NCBI GenBank assembly: GCA_030407085.1
Contig: CM059582.1
Span: 15,419,501-15,483,500 of the forward strand
DNA length: 64,000 bases
Source: Trichopria drosophilae
Lineage: Eukaryota; Arthropoda; Insecta; Hymenoptera; Diapriidae
Direction of reading: 5' to 3'
The number at the start of each line of letters is the position of its first letter. Positions within the stretch are counted from its first letter, which is position 1. Both the position numbers and the translations under genes were made by a program. Under the pieces are notes generated by a model. The model was given only the letters and a program-made list of their open reading frames with translations. It did not search any database and was not told where the DNA came from. Shown one piece after another: positions 1-11,200 of the stretch.

Positions 1-965
1 AGTCTACCAACCATTCCAAGGAGGCATTCGAAATTAACTTCTTTTAAGAAGTAAAGTAAAGGTAAGCGATATTTCTTTTACTCGTCCTTTCTATATATCT
101 TTTAAATTCGATATAATTATTGGTCTTTCAAATTAACCGTTTGTAATTTTGATATAATATTTCTTCTACCTTTTTCTATTGGATTTTGGCAAAAGATCTA
201 ACTGTAATAAGCTATCAATATTCCATAAATTCTCTTGTTAACTTCTTATAATTCTAAGAAATATCCTTTTTTTTTATTGCATTAATATCTGTAATATTAT
301 ACATAATGCAATATCAATATATAATTAAATCTATCAATAATTTCGCATATACTATCGAATATACATTTAACGCCAGTGTTGATTCTCCAGTAAAATCAGT
401 GCGCGACGCGAACAATTATCGAGAGTAGGAAAGTTGTAAGTTTTATTTTCTTTTGTTTTACTGCACAACTGAATTATTCACGAAGAAGTTTTATTTTTCC
501 TTTGTTTTTAAGCCTTCATATGTGAATATCTAGACTCGTGTTATAAAAATCCAATCCTCGCCGTATTAAGAAATTAATTACTCATTTCTGCCCTTTTTGG
601 TATTTTTCATCGTCTAATAACGAGTAATTATCGCGATTATCGCACCTAACACGGTCGGAACACATCGATTCATATTCTCTTTACTTAATCGGATTATGAG
701 TGACCACTTTTCCCTACGTTCGTTCGATAGTTCTTCACCTAAGTGAACCGCGCTGGCATAATTCCGTACGAATATTAACTTATTCACGTTAAGGTTTTAA
801 CGGGAAACATTATCTATTTTTAAAGTCCGAATTAAATAGTTGTCTTGTCGTCTCTAAATATATCGGGACGTAACAGTCGACATTTTTTTTTAAAATATAC
901 AAATATTAAAAGACGATTTAAAACTTAGGTCGGAAATTAAAGTACTAGCAAGCCAAACCGAAAAT
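1..965. other. Non-coding AT-rich sequence, no gene seen
   Basis: I see no convincing open frame, RNA gene or terminal repeat here. It lies upstream of the small plus-strand gene at 982 and may hold its promoter and part of the virus-like element whose left end lies outside the window. The TATA-like run at 967-976 is only six bases before the first ATG, too near to serve that start, though it is about 130 bases before an internal ATG at 1102. Confidence 0.5.
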
Positions 966-981
966 TTATATATATAACAAA

Positions 982-991
982 ATGGCATCAT

Positions 992-1046
<55 letters not shown>

Positions 1047-1353
1047 TACAGCGGCAGCGCTAGTAAAAACACTAAATTCAACAACAAAATTTTTACCAAC
1101 TATGAAACTGTCAGAACTGGACGCAGAAAAAGTATATGTCGTTTCAAAAATTAGGAGAGTATCAACAAAATTTGAAGAACGAATAAGCGTAGAGTTGAAC
1201 AACGAAATCTCCTGTTTTCTTCCACCTCGGTACACACCACTTTTCCGAGATGCGATGGAGAGTTACCGAAGCATCGTTGAAAATAATCAGCTATACATGA
1301 AGTACATCGGAACAAAATTCAACAACATCGAATTTTTAACCGAAACCCACTAA
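982..1353 (+). CDS. Small possible ssDNA-binding (OB-fold-like) protein of a virus-like element
   Basis: This 123-residue ORF begins with serine and alanine tracts (about residues 3-26) made of pure TCA and GCA codon repeats. The conserved-looking part starts near residue 37 (FLPTMKLSELDAEKVYVVSK) and includes a TKFEERISVEL strand pair and a CFLPPRY motif. I recall similar short proteins, with a 'MKLSEL...TKFG...LP.R' pattern, encoded by insect virus-like or Polinton-like elements, where a single-strand DNA-binding role is plausible; I cannot confirm the fold. Either the first ATG or the internal ATG at 1102 could be the start; the latter skips the microsatellite and begins at the conserved part. 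It converges on the spliced gene at 1456-2268. The frame is intact. Confidence 0.6.
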
Positions 1354-1455
1354 CAATGACGATGTCGAACGGAATTAAAAAATAGAAGGTATTATATATG
1401 GTAAGGAATATGTTTTGCTAATTACATATTGTTTAATTTATATTTTATTAATGCA

Positions 1456-2268
1456 TTATAATTTACATTTATTACTATTATTATCATTACAGCTTTCCGC
1501 TTGAAGCGAAACCGATGCACTCGAATCCGGATGATTAGCGGATATTTCAAAGCGGCAATGTGACATCTTCGGGGGGGGAGACCATTCTCGAATCAGCATT
1601 AAAGTCCATGACCATAATTGGTGACTGGTCAAATCAGAGGTGTATGCTGCAACATCAGTCATCTTGATGAAGAATGGAACCTGCAACAAAAATCAAATAT
1701 ATAAATGAATACTAAATATATAAATGTATAAATAAATTGTGTATAAATAAATTAAATGAAATGAAATTTAGAAACTCACCTTTAAATTATTTTTTTTCAT
1801 TTTCTTTTCTTTCGCCAGACGTAATGTGCGCAGACGCCAACGACATCGTTCTCGTCGCAAAATTCCCTCATAAAACCGCTTCCTCAATTTGGCTTCAACT
1901 TTGATGGTCAGGTCGTATGCTTTCGGAATATCGACGTATAACTGCGACATGTCGAAATAGTTAATGTAGTAATTATAAAACTTCTGTTTGAAGTTGTAGC
2001 ATTCAGCTTCCGCTTCATTTATTTGGCGTTGAAGATCTTGTAGTGCATTATCCGCAGTATCCCCTTGTACATCTGCGTATAGATGTTGGAGTTGTCCATC
2101 CCTCCTCTGCAAATAATTATACAGCCGTCGCAACTCGTCCACTCTTCTACTCATTCGATTAATTTCGCAACGAATTCCGTGGCACGTTTCGTTGAATTCG
2201 TGTAGACTTGCGGGTTCCCCCATCCACTCGTACACAATCGCAAGAACAAATCTTAATTTGGCGAACAT
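1456..2268 (-). CDS. Two-exon gene of unknown function, coiled-coil N-terminus
   Basis: Two adjacent minus-strand frames join as one spliced gene. Exon 1 is 2268-1780 (163 codons, phase 0) and ends AAAG before a GTGAGT donor. The 99-base intron (1779-1681) ends TTGTTGCAG. Exon 2 is 1680-1456 and stays in frame to its stop, giving 237 residues. Residues 1-163 are helical and charged, with heptad-like repeats (RMSRRVDELRRLYNYL) and a basic tail. Exon 2 encodes a tryptophan-rich block (HQLWSWTLMLIREW) followed by SPPPKMSHCRFE. I do not recognise the function. A TATA box about 75 bases before the ATG and clean splice sites suggest a functional gene. It sits between the integrase and the OB-like gene, so it probably belongs to the same element. 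Confidence 0.65.
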
Positions 2269-2342
2269 TTTTGTGTTTAGGAAAATCTTAGTATTTTCAG
2301 TGATTTCTCGCTTTTAACTAATATCTATTCAGCTCGAACCCG

Positions 2343-2350
2343 TATATATA
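2343..2350 (-). promoter_or_regulatory. TATA box for the two-exon gene
   Basis: A TATATATA run lies about 75 bases before the ATG at 2268, in a stretch with no open frame. Distance and isolation fit a core promoter with a short 5' leader. The motif is palindromic, so strand is assigned from the downstream gene only. Confidence 0.4.
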
Positions 2351-2447
2351 CAAGAAAATATGCTAAGGAATGCAACAAAAATCTAATTTTATCTTAAGTA
2401 AATCCTGCTTCCATCTATTCAACCATCATTTGTCCACCATATTAGTC

Positions 2448-3380
2448 TTAAAGTATTATATCCTCCTTGTCGATCCAGGTGTTATGCTTATCTTCAAAGC
2501 CCAACCATTTAACAAACACTTTAGAACCTTTATGTCTTAGAATTTTTTCATTAAGATAAACGTCTGGATTTTTAGTACGTTGCAGCTCAAATTCGTAGAA
2601 TCCACCTGATATTGCATTTCCTGCATTGTCTTCTAGTAAATATGTTACTGGATACGTTTTTTTAACTTTTATTATTTTAAAAACTTCAGTCGTCCAATTT
2701 GGTGTATATCCCTTTTCAAATATATGTTTGAATTTACTAATACGAACCTGTTGACCTACTTTAAACTTTGGATGAATCTTTTCGTTCACAATTACATTAT
2801 ACACACGTTCCAATAGTTCTTTTTCATTGTCTTTATTCACATCTTGCGGCTTCATTTTAATAGTACGATGTGTGCTATTGTTATAATCATTAACCAAGTC
2901 TGGTAAGATATGGAGCCATTGATAATTACCATGGAGGCTAAACTGTGGCCACATATTATTTTTCAAAGTACGATTAAAGCGTTCGCAAATTGATGCTTTT
3001 AGATTACTGTATGTAGAATATGAATTGATGTCATGTTTTTTCATTAAATTTGAAAATTTTGAATTATAAAATTCTTTTCCACGGTCGGTATGTAGATTCT
3101 TTGGAATTCCACCCATTTTAAATATCGATTTCATGGCAGCTGTGACGTCATCGCCAGTCTTTCTTTTTACTGGGCAGGCCCATGCATACTTAGAGAATAC
3201 ATCGATGACAGTTAACAAGTATTTGTAACCCTTATTTTCATCTGCATATGGAATCATTTCTACAAGATCAGCTTGCCAAGTTTCATCTAAACCGCGAATA
3301 TCTACTCGCCGCCTTGTATAATTTTTTCTTGCTGGTTTATGAAGCTCCTTCACGACCTCTCTCTTCTCTTTAGAAGTCAT
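2448..3380 (-). CDS. DDE integrase with C-terminal chromodomain-like end (Polinton/retroviral type)
   Basis: This intact 310-residue ORF encodes a retroviral-type integrase core. Visible catalytic residues are D38 (WQADLVEM), D99 (HTDRGKEF) and E133 (ICERFNRTLK). Residues about 200-270 form the post-core region (FKVGQQVRISKFKHIF) and residues about 274-310 resemble a chromodomain (KVFVKWLGFEDKHNTWI). This order, without reverse transcriptase, is typical of Polinton/Maverick integrases and their virus-like relatives, which insert element DNA into the host genome; the chromodomain would guide target choice. The N-terminal zinc-binding part seems short or absent. Its neighbours are a coiled-coil protein and a DUF8207-like protein. 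The protein is intact while both upstream neighbours are frameshifted, so it may have been acquired or decayed separately, or inactivation may be recent. Confidence 0.88.
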   Translation of the reverse strand: MTSKEKREVVKELHKPARKNYTRRRVDIRGLDETWQADLVEMIPYADENKGYKYLLTVIDVFSKYAWACPVKRKTGDDVTAAMKSIFKMGGIPKNLHTDRGKEFYNSKFSNLMKKHDINSYSTYSNLKASICERFNRTLKNNMWPQFSLHGNYQWLHILPDLVNDYNNSTHRTIKMKPQDVNKDNEKELLERVYNVIVNEKIHPKFKVGQQVRISKFKHIFEKGYTPNWTTEVFKIIKVKKTYPVTYLLEDNAGNAISGGFYEFELQRTKNPDVYLNEKILRHKGSKVFVKWLGFEDKHNTWIDKEDIIL

Positions 3381-3468
3381 TGTTGTTAAACAGATAAGAC
3401 AACGTCTTGATTAAAACTGTTGGGTAGATTGTTGCAGATAGTTAATTTATTCACATTTTTCAGACTAA

Positions 3469-4154
3469 CTAATTAATTCTCCCGTAAACAACATCAGTTA
3501 TTCCATTAATCTTCTTTATGGCTTCATCACTGTTTTTATTGACATTTTGTTCTAAGAGAAAAATTAATTTCTCAGCATCGTGAGCTACAGTACTACTCTC
3601 CCTTATGTCATAGCTGTGTTTTTTCAAGTCTCCTTCTCTATTGGCAATATCTACCGTAAGACTATCAATCAACCATTATTTTTATTCAAATCATCTTTAT
3701 TTTTCTTTACTTCCCGCTCTAAGACAGTGATATTATTCATAAGATTGCTAAGAGTGTAATTATTTTTATTTAAATTATTGGTATGTTTAGTTATTTCCTG
3801 ATGTAATTCAATAGTATAATTTCCGATATCTGAAGATATAATCCGCCTCTTTTCTATTTCATTGTAATTTTTATTTATATCTTGATGCATTTTATTTATA
3901 CTTTTTTCAAAATATTCAATCTTCTCATTATTTTTAATTACACCTTTACACAGTTCATCTATTTGCTGTTTAATATCGCGAATAGATGTGTGGAACATTC
4001 TCAAAGTAATGGCATCATCCGAATCTGTCGGAATTCCGATATTACATAACTTTCTTTTCTTAAAATCATAAGAACCATCTGTAGCAATTTCGACACTTTG
4101 AAATACTTGCTTCCGTGCTCGTTGAGACGAACGTCCAAATACATCGATGCTCAT
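3469..4154 (-). pseudogene. Coiled-coil (fibre-like) protein of virus-like element, one frameshift
   Basis: The start chosen is the ATG at 4154 (MSIDVFGRSSQRARKQVF), because that N-terminus matches a motif I recall from insect virus-like elements; an ATG at 4181 is also in frame. After about 50 residues the protein becomes a long coiled coil (DIKQQIDELCKGVIKNNE and similar). The frame stops at 3669, yet the coiled coil continues at once in another frame from 3672 to 3469, so a single frameshift lies near 3670. Fibre or spike proteins of Polinton-like viruses have this architecture, but the role here is inference. It lies between the DUF8207-like gene and the integrase, all on the minus strand. 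Confidence 0.6.
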
Positions 4155-4181
4155 TATGATACTGACGTAATTATCACGCAA

Positions 4182-5104
4182 TTAATAGATTATATTAGCT
4201 TCGCGCAACTCTTCAATAATCGATAAAATTTCATTCGAAAGACTTGAATTACCAGCAGCTTGCGATGCTATTAGAAGGCTCAAACGATCGACAAGTTCAT
4301 TTGGATCACCCCAATGCACGTAGTCAATTTTGTGGTTTTGTTCAACAATCATGTATTCAGGCAAATTACCACCCTTTTTCGGAACATCTTTGAACATTTC
4401 CTTGATATAGTTTCGATACTTGTGGGAAGCATTATACCAAATAGGTTTTTCCTGATTCCAATCTTTCCTATGTGCATTAGTTAAGGTTAGTATACTTTTG
4501 TAATTGTTTAAATCAGACTGTTGGATTATAGCTATATCAGCTTTTTTCTTATATAATAACTCTAGCAAACCTTCAGTAATAGCAAATTTGTTATCCTTAA
4601 CAATGACATTTTTATTCTTAAATTCTATTGTCGAATCACCGATTCTTGTAGTACCACCTTCTATGCGAACACCATAAATTGTATCAATAATATCACTTTT
4701 CTCATGAATATTTCTCACCAGTAAAGTTAGAAACTTATTTGATAACCTTTCTTCAGTATGATATGTAGGTGTTTTAATATCACTGCTAAATGTCTGCTCT
4801 AAAGGGGTATTATCCATCAAGCATATCATCATCATCATCAAAATCGTTAACATCATTAATTTCTATGCTATCTGTTACTTTATCCTGTACGTTTATATCA
4901 TCAATCGCATTTTTGTTGATTGACATTGTTGTAGCGTCTGCTATTTTTTTCCAATGGACTTATCAGAGGTTTGAGCGTTTCACTTATCGCAAGGTCATGC
5001 GTTTCTTTACCCATTTTTAATAATCGATGTTTTCGGCGAATAGATTCGCTAGCTTTGACAATTTGACGTAAAACGACTTGCTGCTGCTTAAGTGGAGAAG
5101 ACAT
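4182..5104 (-). pseudogene. DUF8207-like protein, two frameshifts
   Basis: The N-terminus starts at the ATG at 5104 (MSSPLKQQQVVLRQIVKASE, a helical segment) and stays open to about 4950. A +1 frame change occurs at an A-run near 4947-4953. The second frame contains an acidic GAT-codon run and ends near 4810, where another +1 change leads to the third frame (4856-4182). That last part holds the recognisable core: IYGVRIEGGTTRIGDSTIEF, then LLELLYKKK, then LTNAHRKDW. I recall this pattern as the DUF8207 family annotated in many insects, often next to virus-like integrases. Function is unknown. The homology continues smoothly through the breaks, so this reads as one decayed gene, not three. Confidence 0.72.
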
Positions 5105-5128
5105 GTTAATGCATGCAAGTCTCACAAT

Positions 5129-5893
5129 TCCATTGAATTTGACCTTGAAAATGACCTTGAAGGTTATTCTAAGGTCAAGTTTATTTTTTCAAATGGAAAC
5201 CCCTATTTTTTCTCATGGATTCGGAAAGAACACAAAAGGGTCTAGCAGGATAGGATGGTCCAAAATGCCCCAAAAGATATTTCACTGGACCAAAGACCAT
5301 TCTTTTCTAACCTGAAAACCAAACATTTTCAGCAATTTTCGACTCCCTAACCCCACAAATAAGCTCGTTACACCGAAAACGGTGTTTTTCAGTTTTTATT
5401 TTTTTTATTTCGGAACTATGAGAGCAATCTCTACACAAAAATTCAAGTATATAATAGATACCAGAATACATATAAACAAATTTTTTTCGGAATTTTTTAC
5501 CGTAGTGGAGATTTTTAAAAAATTCATGAAATATTCAAACATCTTTTTCTCGCGTTAAACAAATAACGTCATCTGGAAAAAAATTTATAAGATGTATTTT
5601 TGATCAAATTATATTGTCAAATTTTTTCAGATTTTTTTAAAAATTGGGCCGTTGTCAAAAAAAATAAAAACTGTAGGTTTTGCTACATTTTTAACTTTAC
5701 GAACTCAAGTGCCCTATATTTGCATTATATTTATCGAGCAGGTAGTTATATTTATTCGCATAATTTAAAGATATACTTATCTTTCCATCCTACACTCATT
5801 ATATAATATAATTTGCGGCTTTTTGTAATTTTTGGGCAGCTTTTTTATAAATTAATTTCAAATAATATCATTATAATTCGTAAAATGCAGTTA
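5129..5893 (+). repeat. Left arm of the foldback element
   Basis: Matches the reverse complement of 7225-8133 with scattered mismatches. It lacks an internal segment of about 0.2 kb present in the right arm, the junction lying near 5218. Confidence 0.8.
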
Positions 5894-7224
5894 TTGTGTA
5901 TAATGTCGTATCTCCATGATTGTTTTCAAAATAAGCGCCTTGACAATATGTCTGACTTAGAATCTCTTATGATTTCTTTCTAAGTAATCCCATCACAATT
6001 CTAAAAATAGCGATGTGCAAAAAGATTGTCAAGTTTTGCCAGACTGTAATTTAGTGTGACTGCTTTTAATCTAAAATCTGTCAAATGAAATGTAACCTAA
6101 GTATTTTGTTCATTCGATTTTACCCGACTGTATAGAAAAATTATAACAACCTTACTTCCATCCACTAAAACTATGTATTTACATTTGAAAGTTAAGCTTG
6201 TTTATTGTTGCATTTATTATTATCCCTCTATTAGTAAATACAACCCTACTGATTGATTCATTATTCAAATTATACTGTGTGATTTATCTGTCGAAAATTT
6301 ACTAATGCGTTTTTAACAGTATGAAAATGTACCTTTCAAACGCCATTTTCTATGATAATAGTAAACCTAAAAATAATTTCGAATAATAAAGTTATTGATG
6401 TGGCATGTGTTTGGTAATACAAAGTTAAAACAACTTTATGCGAGGTTTCGAGGAACTATTAAAGTTACGAAGTTTTCAACTACAAACATGATCAATTTAC
6501 TGTATTTAACATAAGACAACAAAATAAATAAATCTTACCAATATATGTGTTAAGCAGTGATGAAATTTTAATGCGTCCGTGTTTGAATACGAAAGCGAAC
6601 TAACTGAAGTGAGGCGTGGCTTATGTCTCGAGTATCAATAACAAAAGGTCGCAATGTAAACAAGTTCTATAAATATAGTTCGAAATTCAACAATACGTAA
6701 AATGCGAAGTGCGCGCACCATCCCGTAGATTATATTTTAAAAGGTGGGGTATCTCAAAGCGACTTGTTACATATAATCATACGTAAGTAACTTATATTTG
6801 TTAATATTGAAAACAGGTGATCGCTCATTTGTAAATAAATAAAACAGCTGGAAAAGGGGGTTTCAAGATACGTATTGTAATCTTGTCGTATTTTTAATAT
6901 TACTCGTATCGTCAAGGCGCCTGTTTTGAAAAAATTCATGGAATTAAAACGTTATAAACAATAACTCGACGTTTCCTTTTCATAGAATACTCATTCGAAA
7001 AAGCCAATGTATACAATACTCATTCAAAATGTAGCTTCATATAATGCTGATTCAAAAAGTCGCTTCCTATAATAATAATTCAAAAGATAGTTCGATATAA
7101 TGCTCAATGACAGTGAATCCAATGTAATGTTATATTATATAATATAATATATTACATTATATCGAATTATATATTTATACACACTGGCCTCTCCGAATGA
7201 GCATTATATGAATAGGAGGCGTCG
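5894..7224. other. Unique AT-rich centre of the foldback element
   Basis: No open frame longer than about 60 codons and no similarity to a known family is visible. It contains the degenerate tandem repeat at 6984-7105 and an AT palindrome near 7120-7165. Confidence 0.5.
6984..7105 (+). repeat. Degenerate tandem repeat, about 29-bp unit
   Basis: Four to five imperfect units of the form AATACTCATTCAAAA plus a variable GCTTC-containing tail follow one another. Confidence 0.6.
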
Positions 7225-8133
7225 AACTGCAATTTACGCATTATAATGATATTATTTGAAATTAATTTATAAAAAAGCTGCCCAAAAATTACAAAAAGCC
7301 GCAAATTATATTATATAATGAGTGTAGGATGGAAAGATAAGTATATCTTTAAATTATGCGAATAAATATAACTACCTGCTCGATAAATATAATGCAAATA
7401 TAGGGCACTTGAGTTCGTAAAGTTAAAAATATAGCAAAACCTACAGTTTTTATTTTTTTTGACAACGGCCCAATTTTTAAAAAAATCTGAAAAAATTTGA
7501 CAATATAATTTGATCAAAAATACATCTTATAAATTTTTTTCCAGATGACGTTATTTGTTTAACGCGAGAAAAAGATGTTTGAATATTTCATGAATTTTTT
7601 AAAAATCTCCACTACGGTAAAAAATTCCGAAAAAAATTTTTTATATGTATTCTGGTATCTATTATATACTTGAATTTTTGTGTAGAGATTGCTCTCATAG
7701 TTCCGAAATAAAAAAAATAAAAACTGAAAAACACCGTTTTCGGTGTAACGAGCTTATTTGTGGGGTTAGGGAGTCGAAAATTGCTGAAAATGTTTGGTTT
7801 TCAGGTTAGAAAAGAATGGTCTTTGGTCCAGTGAAATATCTTTTGGGGCATTTTGGACCATCTTATCCTGCTAGACCCTTTTGCGTCCGAATATGATATG
7901 GTCGATTTTTCCGGCAAGGTCATTTGAAGGTCAAACTTAAAACTCCCGGAACTGCCACTTAACTCAGCAGGAGTGCATTTTCGGGGAAAATGTTTCAGAC
8001 AAAAGTTTAATGATTTTTCCCTGCCTATTTAATGGTACCATTGAATTTGACCATGAAAAAAAATAGGGGTTTCCATTTGAAAAAATAAACTTGACCTTGG
8101 AATAACCGTCAAGGTCATTTTCAAGGTCAAATT
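7225..8133 (-). repeat. Right arm of the foldback element
   Basis: Inverted counterpart of 5129-5893; the more complete of the two arms. Its outer part forms a further hairpin with 8125-8214. Confidence 0.8.
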
Positions 8134-8214
8134 CAATGGTACCATTAAATAGACAGGGAAAAATCATTAAACTTTTGTCTGAAACATTTTCCCCGAAAAT
8201 GCACTCCTGCTGAG
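7963..8214. repeat. Inverted repeat of about 90 bp inside the right arm
   Basis: 7963-8052 and 8125-8214 are nearly perfect reverse complements (CTCAGCAGGAGTGCATTTTC is the outer end). The loop is about 72 bases. It could form a strong hairpin. Confidence 0.8.
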
Positions 8215-8258
8215 ATATATAGGCGTTTCCATACTTTTGGATCACCCTGTATATAACA

Positions 8259-11200
8259 ATGAAAACGAAAGAAAAGACTGAATCTCAATCTGACATTTAC
8301 AACGACGTTCAGCAAGAAATGAATTCAAGCAAAAACAAATGCATATGTGAGTCAAATGTAAAATTAATAATTAATTTAAAATTTATATATCCATTTTTTA
8401 ATTCCTTTTTAAAGCCATAAAATGTAATTGCTGCTGTAATTTCAATTGTATTTAAGTATATGTATTTCACGCGTCCCGTCAATACAACTGTAATAATTAC
8501 TTGTCAGGCCTTCAGCCATATTTTAAACCTATAGTAATCGGTCTACCTATTGAGCCTGTAAAAAGTGGAAAATTCTTTGAAGGCACAGCTTATTAATTTG
8601 TAAAACTATGAAATCACAAGAAGTGCAGAAATTAATAATTCGTGCTACGATTTTTTAACTATTTTTATTTCATTTTAGAGAGTCGGTACACCTTTTAGGT
8701 TTATTTTTTCTGAAAAATATATGGTCAGGCTGATAAAGAAAATTGTAGTACTATTTGAAGGATCGCTACTTTTTTATAGGCGAATTAGTACCACACACTC
8801 TAAATTTCTTAAAGTGGGAATCGGACCACTCTCTACTAAGTGAATTTTTCACTTTTTTAAAAGTGTAATCTCACTGCATTAACAGTGATATTTTTTTTAT
8901 TCACTGTAGAAAAAGTGAAAAAGTAAAAAAAAAAATAGAATCAAATAAGTATAAAATATAATTCGAAGGTTAATACTTATCTGGTACTCTTGTGAGTTTA
9001 TACTTATTTACTTATTAGTTGAAATAAGCATGTACTAAGATTATATTTACATATTCAACCTGTTTGGTATAAGGTCATTTTTTATATTGTGTTTCTTGAA
9101 AAAAAATATTATTACTATTAATATTTTCCTCTAAAATGGCAACGCGTTCATTTCGATAATCATTATATTTCTGTATGTTTACATTGTAGGTGATTCGATA
9201 ACAATCAGGGAGTTCTTTAACGCCACCAATTACTCTGCACCTTCGACAATCGAGCCTTTAGTTAATGCCATCAATGATTCGTCAACTTCAACGATCAAGT
9301 CTTCAGCGCCCAAAACTCCATCTAAGATACCCGAAAATTCGGAACCCACAAATTCGTTACCTGAAAATAACGAGGCGGACGTACCGATTGATGGTGACAA
9401 TTTGGAAAAGAGTCGCGAAATTCAGGAATCTGTTCTAACTGATTACAGCTCATTTTACACTCAAAGTACATTTCTTTACAATCTGCTTTAACCCTTATTC
9501 ATGATCAGGGTCGAAAAAGATCCAAGTTGGCCTCCGTTATTTATGGAATATCATTGTTTACAGGGTCCAACGAAAAAATGGCCATGACTTTAAGCGTTAA
9601 AATATTAATCGTGAGAAGTGAGATTTTCGTAAGAATCTAATGACACTCTCTTGACGATTCTTGGGGATTATACAATCACCGAGATTCGCATGAGAATCAT
9701 ATGAGAAAAAAATTTTTCGCAAGGTTTTTGTTAAGGAATTCAGAAATTTTTGTTTGTTAAATGTTTTTTCAATTTCAGTTCAAAGGAACAAACCACTGTA
9801 TAATAAGTTAAACGGCGACGACAATATTGTAAGGAACATGATTCTCTGGCGTTATGCTCAAACGCGGGACATCGCATTCTTTCGGAAGAGTTTAGGGAAA
9901 TCCATCATTGAATCCGAAATGGCTAAGACAAAGACCTTCCCCAGACCATTTACGTAAGCACTCTTAAATATTATGTTATTCGTACTAATTGTATTGATTC
10001 TCATATGAATATACTGATAAAATAACACTGGGTTTTAATCCAGTATAAGTATTACTCGATTTGAGGAACTGACGAATTCAGTACAAGATATTTTCACTAC
10101 GGAGAAGGCGTCCCTGTATTACCGTGCGCCGTATACACTAGACGACGATTCGAAAGTTCACCCATCCGGAATTTTGTACAATGCGTATTTAAATTTTAGA
10201 GAAACAGCGCGTCTAACAGGGTTGCTCACGGCACGAGCCTTAGAAGTGACCACTGAAAAAAAATGTAAGAAATTTGTCCTTTCATTATACTTTGCAAACG
10301 GAAATTTCTCGACATGTGCAATAAGAAAGAATCTTTATGTTAACATTTCTATTACATTGCAGCAAAACAACTTATAGAAGTTGACTTGTCGGTGCTGAAA
10401 GTACCAAATATTAATGGAAATGAAGAGGAAATTGAAAAAGTATGGCAGGAAACATACGATTACCGCGCAGCAAATGCAAAAATAGGAAATAAAAAGGGAC
10501 TTCAGATTATCCGGGAATATGCTATTTTGAAGTCCCACCTGGGCCCGACATTGGTAAGACTGCACTTCATTTTATACGGAACACAAGTGAATATAATTAC
10601 ACACATTATAATTGTAATTATTATAATTAGATTCTGCACGACTTCCTCAAATTTACCGAAACAATGCCCGCCAAGGAAAGATCCGACATGGAAAGAAAAT
10701 TAAGCACCACGTGGCCAGAAGTGGCAAGAAAATTAATTAAATTAATGAAGTATCCGGATACAAACAATGCAAATTCCGAAGATATTCCAAATTATGGAAA
10801 CTTAAACGAAAATTTCCGCGCACATTCCCATTTGGAAAACGACGGTAAGTCAGCTGATGTTAATAATTGAATTTAATAATTGAAAATTGTTGTGTAGGGG
10901 AGAGGGCCCCAAGGTGGACACCAATCTTTGGGGCCGTCCATAAACCACGTGGACAGTTTGGAGGGGAGGGGGTGTTAAGCGAAAGTCCACGATTGTCCAC
11001 GAGGGGGAAGGGGGGGGCGGGTAAGCGCGATTGTCCACGTGGACATGCGAATGAAAAATTAAAATGAAGAAAGAAACTTTTGAATCCAAAAAAGTTCTTG
11101 TGAAAAAAAGTATGGAGTTAAAAATGTAGCAGGAACTACACTTATTGATCAGAAGAAATTTCAATGTAGCCAAACTATTGAAGATAATCTACTCATACTT

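Larger units (their letters stand above)
5129..8250. mobile_element. 3.1-kb foldback-type element with long inverted arms
   Basis: Two arms of roughly 0.8 kb lie in opposite orientation around a 1.3-kb unique centre. The arms even encode the same spurious 68-residue frame on opposite strands (5600-5806 and 7311-7517). The right end reads ATCACCCTGTA at 8241-8251, i.e. TACAGGGTGATCCAAAAG on the other strand, a terminus type common in insect DNA transposons. The left arm lacks the outermost 0.1 kb, so the element is truncated where it meets the DUF8207-like gene. I see no transposase, so it is a foldback element or two head-on copies of a non-autonomous element. Confidence 0.75.

Noticed and set aside
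967..976. TATA-like run before the ATG at 982
   Set aside because: It lies only six bases before that ATG, too close for a promoter, unless the internal ATG at 1102 is used.
966..1235. Minus-strand frame with alanine and aspartate runs
   Set aside because: It is the complement of the codon repeats in the plus-strand gene at 982 and has no other support.
4790..5020. Plus-strand 76-codon frame
   Set aside because: It is antisense to the DUF8207-like gene; its serine run is the complement of the acidic GAT repeat.
5600..7517. Identical 68-residue proteins at 5600-5806 and 7311-7517
   Set aside because: They are the same AT-rich inverted-repeat arm read on each strand, not duplicated genes.
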